Below, in pieces: positions 43,427 through 53,200 of a stretch of DNA of 64,000 bases; position 1 is the stretch's first letter; each line of letters opens with the position of its first letter. The stretch is from JBLIRR01 sp049472395 (GTDB taxonomy: Bacteria; SZUA-182; DTGQ01; JBLIRR01). The position numbers were made by a program, and so were the translations under genes. The notes under the pieces were generated by a model that saw only the letters and a program-made list of their open reading frames with translations, was not told the origin of the DNA and made no database searches. Where the stretch lies: assembly GCA_049472395.1 (NCBI GenBank), contig JBLIRR010000028.1:16040-80039 (forward strand), written 5' to 3'.

Positions 43427-46400
43427 ATGAAAGAGCCTCAATCTCATCAGCCATTATTCATCTTTAAAATTTCAGGAGGGGTGGTTCTCATTTCTTTCTT
43501 TTTGTCAGGGGCTGTGGGTCTTATTTATGAAATACTCTGGTCACGGCTCTTGCGTCTTGTAATGGGCAATACTGTTTTTTCAATTACCACCGTATTATGT
43601 GCTTTTATGGGGGGATTAGCATTAGGCAGTTATTTAGGCGGCAAGCTCATCGATCGCCGAGATGATCCTTTGCGAATATATGCTTTGCTGCAAGGCGCCA
43701 TAGGCATATATTCACTTTTTCTGCCAGGGATCATCAAATCAATTGACGTAGTGTACATCTTTATCTATCAGAATTATCATACTTCCTTTTATTTATTCAG
43801 TTTGTTAAGATTTTTTATTTGTTGCATGGTGTTGTTGGTTCCCACTACGTTAATGGGAGCAACACTTCCGATCTTAACCAAATATTTTGTCAGGGGTCCT
43901 GATCGAATCGGATGGACAATAGGAAAACTATACTCAGTAAATACATTCGGGGCTGTGATTGGCTCTTTTATTGCCGGATTTGTCCTGATTCCGATTGTGG
44001 GAGTGCACACTACACTCTACATTGCTGTTATGATTAATGTTTTCATCTGGGTCCTGATATATTCTCTTCACTATATAATGCGTCAAGAGCATGAAGAGAT
44101 GGGCTGGGACAACGTCGGAATTGAATCCAGAGGGGAGCGGTTACCAAAGATAGTCCTGTCGGAAAGAATGGGGAATATTTTCCTCCTCGGCTATGGTCTA
44201 TCCGGATGTGCGGCATTGGTCTATGAGATTGCATGGACTAGAATACTGACTCTCATTATCGGCTCTTCCGTCTATTCCTTTAGCCTAATGTTGACGGCCT
44301 TTATCCTCGGATTAGCATTAGGCAGTATTCTCTTTGCACGATTTATTGACCAAAGGCAGGATTTGGTTCTTTTCCTGGGGATCATAGAGATAATGATCGG
44401 ATTTTCAGCATTTCTTATCGTACCTTTTTTCGGACGGCTCCCTGTTCTTATCGTAGATATGATCGCGCAATTTTCCCATTCCTTTTGGCTCCTTCAGAGT
44501 GCAGAGTTTGCCCTGATATTTCTTTTAATGCTCGTGCCAACTACGCTAATGGGAGCGGCTTTTCCTTTGGCGACCCGGATATACACAAGATCTGTTGACA
44601 TGATTGGAAGCTGTGTGGGAAGCATTTATGCCATCAATACGTTCGGCTCGATTATCGGCTCTTTCGGCGGTGCTTTTATCCTTATCCCTTTGATGGGAAT
44701 CCGGAACACTATTCTGGTGGCAGCATTCATCAATATCATTATCGGGTGCGCCTTTTTAGGTATGAGCCACATGATGAGCCGCCTGAAAAAGGGAATGATC
44801 GCGGCACTCGTCCTTATCGCTATTTCCGGCTGTGCTCTTTCATTCCCACGCTGGGATGTGGACCTTATCAGCAGTGGCCCCTTTTTGAGCCCAAGACTCG
44901 GGCAGAGAACAAAGATATCGGGATCGAGCTTTGAGAATGTAAGAAAGAACATAAAGATTCTGTATCACAAAGAAGGGATCAGCACTACTATTACAGTTAA
45001 AGAAAGCCCAGACGGGCATCGATTTCTTTTGATCAATGGTAAGGGTGATGCGTCTTCCTCTGAGGATATGCCCACCCAAGAGCTATTAGCCCATATACCG
45101 ATGCTTCTGCACCCCCATCCGCAAAAGGTATGCGTAATTGGGTTGGCAAGCGGAGTTACCTTAGGATCATCTGCTCTTTATTCGACAGAACGTCTTGATT
45201 GTGTGGAGATATCCCCAGAAGCGGTGGAAGCCTCACACTATTTTGACCACATTAACTATAAGGTTTTAGAAGACTCCCGGGTGGAATTAATCATCGAGGA
45301 TGGAAGAAACCATTTGGCCCTGACCGACCGAGACTATGACGTCATCATATCGGAACCTTCAAATCCATGGATGGCAGGAATCGCTGATCTTTTTACTCAA
45401 GAGTATTTTCAGTTGTGCAGGCAAAAACTCACGCCCCATGGTGTGGCCTGTATATGGCTCAATGCATATAGTATTGAGGATAAAACCTTCCGCAGTATAA
45501 TTCATACCTTTCGAACTGTATTTCCCTCCTGTATGGTTTGGGAGCCATGGTTGGGAGTTGATTATTTGCTTATCGGATCAAAAGAAAAAATCACGTTGGA
45601 GTATGGGCATCTTTGCGCAAAACTTTGGGATGAAAGGATACGTGCTGATCTTTCAAGAATCAATATAACCGATGCGATTGATTTTCTCGGTCACTTTATT
45701 ATGGATGAAGAGGGGATTAGAGCCTATATGGAGGGTCATGATTTTCAAATTCATACCGATGATAATGCCTTTGTCGAATTTTCAACACCAAAAGCCCTTT
45801 ATGGCGTAAATACAAAAATAGAATTGATAGAAGCTTTAAATAGACACAGGGATAAGAACCCCTCTTTTTTATTATATTCCGGGGTGGATGATAAAAATAG
45901 AAACATGATAAAAAGCCGTATTGAGCGTTTAATACATACAAAACAACATATCATCAATGGGAAAATTTTTCTCGCACGAGGTAGTGAGAATGAGGCAATT
46001 GATGCATTTGAGAAAGCATTGAGCCCGGACCCTGCTGAGTTATCCACAGTGGAAAAGTATGGAGAGTTTTTAACTACTATCTATCTCCGTCACGGTGAGT
46101 ATGGCAAGGCAATGAGGGTATTAGAAAAGCAGATGGCTATTATACCGGATAATACCAGGGCCATGACCAAAATGGGAAAACTTTACATTCGCATGAATGC
46201 GCTTCAAAAGGCGGAACAGCTTTTTCAACAAGTTCTGACAATTGACCCTAAGTGCGCTGAGGCCTACCTGCATGCAGGCTATCTTCACTTGCTTAAAAGG
46301 GATCCTCAGCAGGCATTGTCCCTGTTTATTACCTTAGTGCGCCTTCAGCCGGAAAATGCCCAGGCATATCTATATTTGGGGAAAACCTATCAGGCTTTAG

Positions 46401-46843
46401 GCCAGATAGAAGAAGCGCTCGGAGCCTGGCAGACCTCAATTGACCTTGAACCCACATTAAAAGTTGCTCACCTTGATTTAGGGAATACTTATTTTGAAAT
46501 GGGAGATTTGGAAAAGGCCCAACAAGAGTGGCAGCAGGGTTTAGAGGATGGACGAGCAGGTATTCTAACCCATTTGGTGAACTTGGGCACACTCTATTTT
46601 CAATCCGGGAATTATGAGAGGGCAATGAATGCATGGCGTATGGCAGGGGATCTGAAGATGGATGATCCTCAGATTCATTACAATATTGCTTTAGCGTATT
46701 ATCAACAAGGAAGCTTTCAATCAGCCCTCCGTGAGTTGAAGGAAAGTATACGCGTTAAACCCGATCATAAACCAGCCCGCATACTCATGGAGAGAATCGA
46801 AACAGAGAGGAGAGAGAATGAGTATCCAAGTATTTCAGATTAG
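43427..46843 (+). CDS. MFS-like membrane domain / spermidine synthase-like / TPR fusion protein
   Basis: 1138 residues from the ATG at 43427, chosen because AAAGGGA lies 8 bases before it. Residues 15-480 contain about 12 membrane helices in two similar halves (SGAVGLIYEILWSRLLRLVM; SGCAALVYEIAWTRILTLII; LVPTTLMGATLP and LVPTTLMGAAFP). Residues about 530-720 form a spermidine-synthase-type Rossmann domain (LLINGKGDASSSEDM, VCVIGLASGVTLGSSALY, ISEPSNPWMAG). Residues about 860-1130 are eight TPR units (AEAYLHAGYLHLLKRDPQQA type). This fused-synthase family is common; substrate and polyamine activity are unproven. The last residues (NEYPSISD) are read from inside an IS1380 remnant, so the 3' end is altered. 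Confidence 0.9.
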   Translation: MKEPQSHQPLFIFKISGGVVLISFFLSGAVGLIYEILWSRLLRLVMGNTVFSITTVLCAFMGGLALGSYLGGKLIDRRDDPLRIYALLQGAIGIYSLFLPGIIKSIDVVYIFIYQNYHTSFYLFSLLRFFICCMVLLVPTTLMGATLPILTKYFVRGPDRIGWTIGKLYSVNTFGAVIGSFIAGFVLIPIVGVHTTLYIAVMINVFIWVLIYSLHYIMRQEHEEMGWDNVGIESRGERLPKIVLSERMGNIFLLGYGLSGCAALVYEIAWTRILTLIIGSSVYSFSLMLTAFILGLALGSILFARFIDQRQDLVLFLGIIEIMIGFSAFLIVPFFGRLPVLIVDMIAQFSHSFWLLQSAEFALIFLLMLVPTTLMGAAFPLATRIYTRSVDMIGSCVGSIYAINTFGSIIGSFGGAFILIPLMGIRNTILVAAFINIIIGCAFLGMSHMMSRLKKGMIAALVLIAISGCALSFPRWDVDLISSGPFLSPRLGQRTKISGSSFENVRKNIKILYHKEGISTTITVKESPDGHRFLLINGKGDASSSEDMPTQELLAHIPMLLHPHPQKVCVIGLASGVTLGSSALYSTERLDCVEISPEAVEASHYFDHINYKVLEDSRVELIIEDGRNHLALTDRDYDVIISEPSNPWMAGIADLFTQEYFQLCRQKLTPHGVACIWLNAYSIEDKTFRSIIHTFRTVFPSCMVWEPWLGVDYLLIGSKEKITLEYGHLCAKLWDERIRADLSRINITDAIDFLGHFIMDEEGIRAYMEGHDFQIHTDDNAFVEFSTPKALYGVNTKIELIEALNRHRDKNPSFLLYSGVDDKNRNMIKSRIERLIHTKQHIINGKIFLARGSENEAIDAFEKALSPDPAELSTVEKYGEFLTTIYLRHGEYGKAMRVLEKQMAIIPDNTRAMTKMGKLYIRMNALQKAEQLFQQVLTIDPKCAEAYLHAGYLHLLKRDPQQALSLFITLVRLQPENAQAYLYLGKTYQALGQIEEALGAWQTSIDLEPTLKVAHLDLGNTYFEMGDLEKAQQEWQQGLEDGRAGILTHLVNLGTLYFQSGNYERAMNAWRMAGDLKMDDPQIHYNIALAYYQQGSFQSALRELKESIRVKPDHKPARILMERIETERRENEYPSISD

Positions 46844-47215
46844 GCAAGGAGATGAGCATTTATCGAGTCATTCAGGGCTTGAATTAGTAGGGGCACTACT
46901 GTCCAGGACATCAATAAATAAGAGAGTGAGCAAAATAGGAATAGTGGATAAGCCTTTAATTAGTAATGGGGATGTAGTTCGGGCCATGATAGGTTTGTGT
47001 TGTTTAGGGAAGCCAGATTTTGATTCGATAGAGCCAATGAGGGGGGAACCATTCTTTGCACAGGCGTTAGGGTTAGACCAATGTCTTTCAAGTCCCACAC
47101 TTCGGCAGCGACTTGACTTAGTAGATAGACGGTTTGATAGTATCTTGAAGGAGGAGTCAGCCTTTTTGATCAGAAAAGTAGCACCGGAGCTAACACCGAT
47201 AAGCACACAAAAGGT
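46818..47215 (+). pseudogene. IS1380-family transposase, N-terminal fragment
   Basis: VFQIRQGDEHLSSHSGLELV, GDVVRAMIGLCCLGKPDFDS, FFAQALGLDQCLSSPTLRQR are typical for the first 130 residues of IS1380 transposases (normally about 430). After ELTPIS the frame enters the antisense of the next gene; the DDE residues are missing. Its start overlaps the 3' end of the TPR fusion gene, and no left terminal repeat is seen, so both ends of the element were deleted. Confidence 0.8.
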
Positions 47216-47224
47216 CTGTAATTG

Positions 47225-47575
47225 TTATTCATCAATAATCTTAAAGTCTTCTCCACCGTATTCGATATTCACCAGAACCGATTTATTTTCTTCCATATAG
47301 GCTCTTATATTCATACTGGTATCAAAATGTTTCTCATGCTTTGTCTTAATCAAATCCTTATTTACTCCTGTCCTTTTGGACAGCATCTCCTTAACGATGA
47401 TGCATTCCGCGCAGTTCGTATTATGGGTAATTTTATCATAGATTGCCGTTCCCGCGGCTATCAGTATCACGGCTCCGGCTGCATAGACGAGCACGCTCCA
47501 TCCAAAGAAATAGATCAATACGCATATTATTACTAGCAGTATTGAAATATAAGGCGGTGAAAATCCTCTATCCAT
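47225..47575 (-). CDS. small membrane protein of unknown function
   Basis: 116 residues. Two adjoining membrane helices (ISILLVIICVLIYFFGWSVL, VYAAGAVILIAAGTAIYD) are followed by a soluble C-terminal part (NTNCAECIIVKEMLSKRTGV ... VLVNIEYGGEDFKIIDE) with a Cys-x2-Cys. The start overlaps the preceding gene by 8 bp, with GGGGAGA before the ATG, so the two are coupled. No family recognised. Confidence 0.65.
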   Translation of the reverse strand: MDRGFSPPYISILLVIICVLIYFFGWSVLVYAAGAVILIAAGTAIYDKITHNTNCAECIIVKEMLSKRTGVNKDLIKTKHEKHFDTSMNIRAYMEENKSVLVNIEYGGEDFKIIDE

Positions 47576-48059
47576 TTCTCCCCCCGCCCATCCGTTTGCC
47601 GGAAAGTTCCTGTTCTTTTGACTGCGCTCTTTGGTTTATTTTTAAATGCAGATTAGACTGTTTTAAATATCTCCATTTCTTAATTAACTTCACAGCAACC
47701 GTAATGAGAGCGAACACAATGACCTCGATCAATATCAGCACAGCTGTCAGAAACCGTCTATGCACAGCATCCGCCAGCCAGCCAGATATAATGGCGTACA
47801 GCGAGATTCCGATCCAGCCGATACTGTTAAGGACAACCGTTATTCCCATGAGCCCCTGCAGCAGACCAGGGAATAGCGACGGGCCGATATATGCCCAGCC
47901 GGCTAATACAATGCCTGAGGCAGGGATAGCTATCCACGGGCTTGTTTTATAATATGCAAACGACGGAACTGTGATGCACAAAACAAACAGAAAGATTGTT
48001 CCCATGCAGCCTATAATATCTTTTTTGGGAATAGCGTTAGATTTATTCTGTTTTGTCAT
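47568..48059 (-). CDS. membrane protein with four helices, unknown function
   Basis: 163 residues: helices near 17-37, 42-60, 63-90 and 105-130, then a basic tail (KLIKKWRYLKQSNLHLKINQ). It forms a two-gene operon with 47225-47575. The pattern of two small membrane proteins is seen in accessory regions; no motif identifies it. The ribosome site is weak. Confidence 0.65.
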   Translation of the reverse strand: MTKQNKSNAIPKKDIIGCMGTIFLFVLCITVPSFAYYKTSPWIAIPASGIVLAGWAYIGPSLFPGLLQGLMGITVVLNSIGWIGISLYAIISGWLADAVHRRFLTAVLILIEVIVFALITVAVKLIKKWRYLKQSNLHLKINQRAQSKEQELSGKRMGGGRNG

Positions 48060-48149
48060 TTTTCATTCCAAAGTGCCTGTCTCCGGCAGCCTTTATTTGT
48101 TTAAGTCATCAAGAATCCATTCATACATTTGTTTTCGATTTCGGTAAAT

Positions 48150-48210
48150 AACTGATAAGGAATCGCTTTTCTGACCCCGAAAGGCTCAGAAAAGCGATTC
48201 CTTATCAGTT
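48150..48210. repeat. perfect 25-bp inverted repeat with 11-base loop
   Basis: Arms 48150-48174 and 48186-48210 are exactly complementary (arm begins AACTGATAAGGAATCGC). The loop is CCCCGAAAGGC. It lies between divergent gene starts and so does not terminate either gene. It is probably a small mobile hairpin element. Confidence 0.9.
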
Positions 48211-48376
48211 TATCAGTTATTATAGACCCTTCATTTTTTCAATTTAGCTCACTACGGAGACACTGAGACACAAAGAAGAATCAAAACAAAGACATTCTTC
48301 ATATTATTTAATAAAATTTAATCGTAACTATTTTTTCTCTATGTCGTCTTTTCTTGGCGATAAAGAAATTCTTTTT

Positions 48377-48522
48377 TAAAGCTGCCGTTTTTTTATTATT
48401 AATTATATTATTTTTATTACGTCTGCCATAAAAATCTTTAGGATTTAGAAATTCTTTTTAGATTAAAGCTGCCGTTTTTTTATTATTAATTATATTATTT
48501 TTATTACATCTGCCATAAAAAT
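48377..48522. repeat. 59-bp direct repeat, two copies
   Basis: 48377-48435 and 48464-48522 differ at one base (ACG against ACA); period 87. Each starts TAAAGCTGCCG and ends CTGCCATAAAAAT around a T/A-rich core. GCTGCC... and CTGCCAT do not pair, so it is a direct duplication and not a hairpin. Confidence 0.9.
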
Positions 48523-48657
48523 ATATGATTACTCTTGATAAACAATATTAAAATGGGCAGACAATAATGATAATAACCATTTACATATAAGGAGGTGGGT
48601 CTAATAAAAAGAAAAAAATCCATGTTTTATTTTAGAGTTTAATTTTAAGGAGTAATT

Positions 48658-49074
48658 ATGAAAAAGTTACATATGGTTCAAAATATTCTAATGTTTTTAA
48701 CAATAATAGCTTTACTATCTACATTCTGCGCCCCATTAGCTAATGCGCAGGCATATTATTATTATCCACCTGTAGCAATGTATTATTATCCGGTATATGT
48801 TCCTTATTATTATCCACCTGTTCCTACCCGCTCTGCTAATGCTCTTTTAAACACATTGCTCTTGACATCGCTTCTTACCACATCAACCTCAACTTCAATA
48901 TCATCGTCAACCTCAACCCTTCTTCCTACAACTTCTCTTCTTACTACTTCTCTCCTGCCAACGGTAAGCACTCCGACTCTCATACCTACAACAGCAGCCA
49001 CTGCAACAGCCCTTTTATTAGCCGGGGGTAGTACAAGCAATTTAATTACCCTGTCTCTCCTCGGTTTAATATAA
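48658..49074 (+). CDS. low-complexity secreted protein (Tyr-Pro and Thr/Ser/Leu-rich)
   Basis: 138 residues with TAAGGAG before the ATG and a signal peptide cut after NAQA (residue 32). The mature protein has a Tyr/Pro block (AYYYYPPVAMYYYPVYVPYY), then about 80 residues almost only of Thr, Ser, Leu and Ala (SLLTTSTSTSISSSTSTLLP), ending with a Gly-containing hydrophobic tail (LITLSLLGLI). It may be a surface polymer, matrix or fibre-forming protein; no family is known to me. Good start, signal and terminator make it a real gene. Confidence 0.8.
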   Translation: MKKLHMVQNILMFLTIIALLSTFCAPLANAQAYYYYPPVAMYYYPVYVPYYYPPVPTRSANALLNTLLLTSLLTTSTSTSISSSTSTLLPTTSLLTTSLLPTVSTPTLIPTTAATATALLLAGGSTSNLITLSLLGLI

Positions 49075-49088
49075 TGTAATGATTTATC

Positions 49089-49119
49089 GAAACTCCGCCT
49101 CACATTGAGGTGGAGTTTC
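49089..49119. terminator. bidirectional hairpin terminator
   Basis: GAAACTCCGCCTC-ACATT-GAGGTGGAGTTTC: 13-bp stem with one G-T pair. It sits between the convergent ends of the 48658 and 49118 genes and overlaps the stop of the latter. Confidence 0.75.
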
Positions 49120-49564
49120 ACAACTTTTCTATATTTTTAGAAAACAAAAGCTTTTCGCTTGCCTTCCGATATTCTACTAATATCTTTTTCTTTAACTCAT
49201 GCGTAAGATCAGCATGATCAAGCTCAGGTAATTTCAGGGCCAATATCTTAAAGAAAAGATTTTGGATAGCAAATAAATTAAACTCATATTTTAATAGAGA
49301 TGATATCTCCAAAAGACTATTCATGGCTTGAATAATAGTAATCTGGAATGGGTAATGAAGCAGTCTCTTAATAAAATATAGTATTCCATCCTCTATTATT
49401 TTTTCTATTTCGGGACTCTGTATAGTAATCCCCCATTTTGTTGCCCGATTAATAATATTAAAGATGTCCTTGAATTTTCCTTTTAATTCAATAAAATCTT
49501 TAATTGCTGTTTTTAATTCCTCCGCAAGAAAGCCCTCAGAAGCAACCAAAAAGTCTTTGGGCAT
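49118..49564 (-). CDS. all-helical protein of unknown function
   Basis: 148 residues, almost entirely amphipathic helix (LAEELKTAIKDFIELKGKFK, ISSLLKYEFNLFAIQNLFFK, LTHELKKKILVEYRKASEKL). No signal peptide, no Cys or His clusters. It could be the C-terminal helical part of a larger enzyme left after truncation, since no convincing ribosome site precedes the ATG. No family recognised. Confidence 0.5.
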   Translation of the reverse strand: MPKDFLVASEGFLAEELKTAIKDFIELKGKFKDIFNIINRATKWGITIQSPEIEKIIEDGILYFIKRLLHYPFQITIIQAMNSLLEISSLLKYEFNLFAIQNLFFKILALKLPELDHADLTHELKKKILVEYRKASEKLLFSKNIEKL

Positions 49565-50260
49565 AGCATGATTCAGATTATTTAAAAAACATATCTCTTT
49601 AAAATATCTATTATATAACTTATAATTTGATCTTTCGAAATTCTATAATATTTGTTTGCTTAACAATTGCCCGATTTTTATTGTGCCCTCTAAAAAAACT
49701 TTATCGAGATTAAGCGTATAAAATTCAAAATTTCTCTTCTTCAAGAGATTTGCATTTGGATTACTATCTCATGCAATATTATTATTATTTGACAATTTAA
49801 TTTTATTTCTTAATAATATTACCTAATAATTTGACTTAATATTGATTTATAACGATATCCCAAGTATATATGACATTCACGAGTCAAATCTTTCATCTTA
49901 AGATGCTTATCCCAACTCAAAGCTTATTTAAAGTGCAATTTTCACTATTTCAGATCTTGAGTAGTTTAAATAATAATACTTCATGGCATCTCGAGTTGTG
50001 GAGACTGCAAACAAGCTTTTGTTGAAGCTTAAGGGGAAGTGATTCCAGACATGGAGGGAGGGGGTGATAAATATTAAAAATCTATATCTATGCGACCTTT
50101 TAAATCAGTTGTAACAAAACTTTAGGAATAGGTGATTTAAGTTGTGGCTACGCTTTCGGTACGTGTGGTATAGGCAGTGGCACAACGGTGGATACATATG
50201 ATTCAAAGGGACACACATGAGAAAAAACTCAAAGAAGGGAAGTGAAAAAAGGAGTTAATC
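49565..50260. other. intergenic stretch upstream of the copper-oxidase operon
   Basis: About 695 bases, very AT-rich up to 49980 and then mixed. No gene, no recognised riboswitch or -24/-12 site. A long leader for the following operon is possible. The last bases contain its ribosome site (AAAGGAG). Confidence 0.5.
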
Positions 50261-53200
50261 ATGAGAGAAAAAGGTTGGTTTACAATTTTGGGACCAATGT
50301 CTCAAAAGCTCTTGAAATGGTATTTGATCATTACTCTGATATTATTTTCGGGGGTAATGATTCATACGAAGGCCCAAGGGATTGGCCTTAATGTTATCGG
50401 TGTCAATAAGGATGGAACCGAAACCCCTGTTACCGAGTACAGATGGCTAGTGGAGGAGGACGTTACCTATCATGTCATCCCTGCTGATCCAACCACAAAC
50501 TGGGCCATAGACTTTCACCGGAGCTATATGCCGGTTGCGAGCAAAGGAGACACAGTGGGAATCCCCCCGGACGTGCCTCCGACTCCCCCAACCGACGTAT
50601 TATTTGAAGCAAACAAACATTATTTTGTTTCAGTACTCCCCAAACAGGCAGGAACCTATACCATCGGCGGGGCTCCCTTTGTAACAGATTCAACCGGGAA
50701 CGCATCGGTTAATGTTTATCTCAACCAATTGCCCCTTCCCACCGCGCAGATCACAGTCTTTGTATTTCAAGACGATTTCCCCATCAATAACGCACCCGAC
50801 CTTCCCGAGGAGCAAGGTCTGGAAGGTTTTTCTATCATCTTAAAGGACGCCGGCGGACGCTACAGCAAGTCGGCCGGAACGCAAATGCTGGATGCTTTTG
50901 GCCATCCTCTGGGCACTGTGTATCAGAAGGACAAAAAGACCGGTGAGTTTCTACTCGACGCAGACGGGATGCCAATACCCGCGGTTGATTCCAAAGGCAA
51001 TCCTATAGTTGAGCCTTTGGAAACAGGCCTCGACGGCAGTCTGACCATCAAAAACCTGGCACCCGGCAAATATGGTATTATGGCTGTACCGCCGCCGGGT
51101 ACAAATTGGGTTCAGACTTCAACCATCGGAGGTACGAAAGTGATCGACGTATGGGTTAAGGCAAATGAGCCCCCATTTTTTGCTGAGTTTGGCCCTCCGG
51201 GCTATCATGTGACCATCGGTTTTGTAAAGCCGATGAATACCATCTCCCAGGCCACCGGCGGGAGAACCATCCGGGGTCAGGTCGTGAACCTGCACCTATC
51301 TAGACCACCGGAGACCGCTTTTTACAATGGCGCACCCTTCACCCATACCACTCCCTGGGTAGGCCTAAACTGTGGGCCCACTGGTCAGGGCGAGGGAGTC
51401 TATGCCGCCAGGACTGTGGATGGCTCCTTTGTTATTCCCAATGTGCCTGGCGGGGACTATCAACTGGTGGTCTGGGACGACAACCTGGATCTCATCTTCG
51501 CCTTCAAAGGATTGAGTGTTCCGGACGGAGAGGGTGAGATGAATCTGGGAGAAGTCCCTGTCCTTGAACGGTTTACCAGGCTCGAGAACTGGGTCTTCTA
51601 TGACATGAATGAGAACGGATTCTGGGACCCTGCTGAAATGGGGATCCCCGGACAGGCGGTTAACCTCCGATGGCGGGATGGCACCATGTATCAGTCTATG
51701 TCAAGCGACAACCAAGGCTTCGTCCCCTTCGATGAGGTCTTCCCCTTCTTTAGCTGGTTGGTTGCCGAAGTGGACTTTATCAGATTTAAGGCCACCGGTG
51801 TTACCGTGGTGGTTGATGACGGTGGGCCCATTCCCTTTGATAATCCATGGTCTTTTGGAGGGCAGCTCAACCCTCAACCACAACCTGATCCCGATAATCC
51901 AGGCATTACCCTGCCCTACCGGATTGAGACCGGACCCGTCCTTACGGAAGGATTCCAGGGATTCCCGGGACAAACCAGCGTGCTCCTGTGGGGGAAGAGT
52001 AATTATAATTATGAGCTGGGTGAAAACGGCGGCATTTCGGGTATCGTTTACTATGCCACTACCCGTGCCGAAGACGACCCGATGTTGGGAGCGGCAGAGC
52101 CATGGGAGCCGGGCATCCCCGATGTGAGGATCAACCTCTATGACAGCACTGGAAATCTTATGATCAACACCACTACCACCGATAACTGGGAGAGCAGCCT
52201 GCCCATGGACTGCCCACCGGGCAGCAACGATCCCGATGGTCTGGACCCCTTTTACCAGGATGGTAAATGCTACGATGGGATGCGCAACTGGAACCAGGTG
52301 CAGCCGGGTATCTTTGACGGTGGCTATGCCTTCACTGATTACTATCCTAATGGCATTAAAACTGATGTCAACGGAAATCCCTTAGTGGATGCAGAGGGAA
52401 ATCCCATCCCTGTTGTGGATGGAGAAACTCCCTTACATTTGCAAAGCAACAGGGCCTATATGGTGGAGGTAGTGCCGCCGCCCGGCTATGAGATTGTAAG
52501 GTCCCAGGATCGGAATGTGGATTTTGGTGACACCTATATTCCCGCAAGGCTGAGAGAGGCTGCCGTCACCGATTTTATGCCTTATCCAATTTGCGTTGGC
52601 AACCTTTATCCGGTACCTGAGGAGCTATCGCTTTTTCCGGGCGTGACCCACCCTTTCTATGATCCCGAATCACCCTGGTATAAAGGACCGGAGTTCGATC
52701 CGGTTACCAATCCCTTTTATCTTAACGACTGCGACCGGAAGCTGGTCTATCTCTCTGACATGGAAAACGCAACAGCCGACTTCTTCCTCTTTACCGAAGT
52801 GCCCGTCGCAGGTCATATCGTAGGGTTCATCCTCGATGACGCGGCCAACGAATTCGACCCCCGATCCCCGCAATTCGCTGAGAAATATGCTCCCCCCTGG
52901 CTTCCTGTTTCCATCCGCGATTGGACGGGACGGGAGATCGCCCGGACATACTCCGATCAGTACGGGCGATACAATGCATTGGTCCCTTCAACCTATACCA
53001 CTAATATGCCCTCGCCAAGTGGCATGTCTCCGAATATGCTCACCGCCTGCATGAATGATCCCATACTGCCTGACGGCTCCAGAGACCCTTACTTTAATCC
53101 CCGATATAGTACCTTCTGCTATACCTTCCAATATATGCCCGGGGCCACCACCTACCTTAATACGCCGGTGATCCCTGTGGCGGCCTTTACCGGCCCAGGT

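Larger units (their letters stand above)
48060..48657. other. intergenic stretch containing two kinds of repeat
   Basis: About 600 bases between divergent genes. It holds the 25-bp perfect inverted repeat (48150-48210), a decayed CACTGAG/CACAAAG string at 48247-48280 like the RAYT-linked repeat at 19909, and a 59-bp direct repeat (48377-48522). No gene. Confidence 0.7.

Noticed and set aside
48377..48522. 59-bp direct repeat considered as a CRISPR seed
   Set aside because: Only two copies, no repeat-length spacer series, AT-rich core, no cas gene.
50090..50220. Small Gly/Cys-rich peptide (GYAFGTCGIGSGTT) upstream of the oxidase operon
   Set aside because: The only ATG is in a different frame and stops early; the peptide frame has no start codon.
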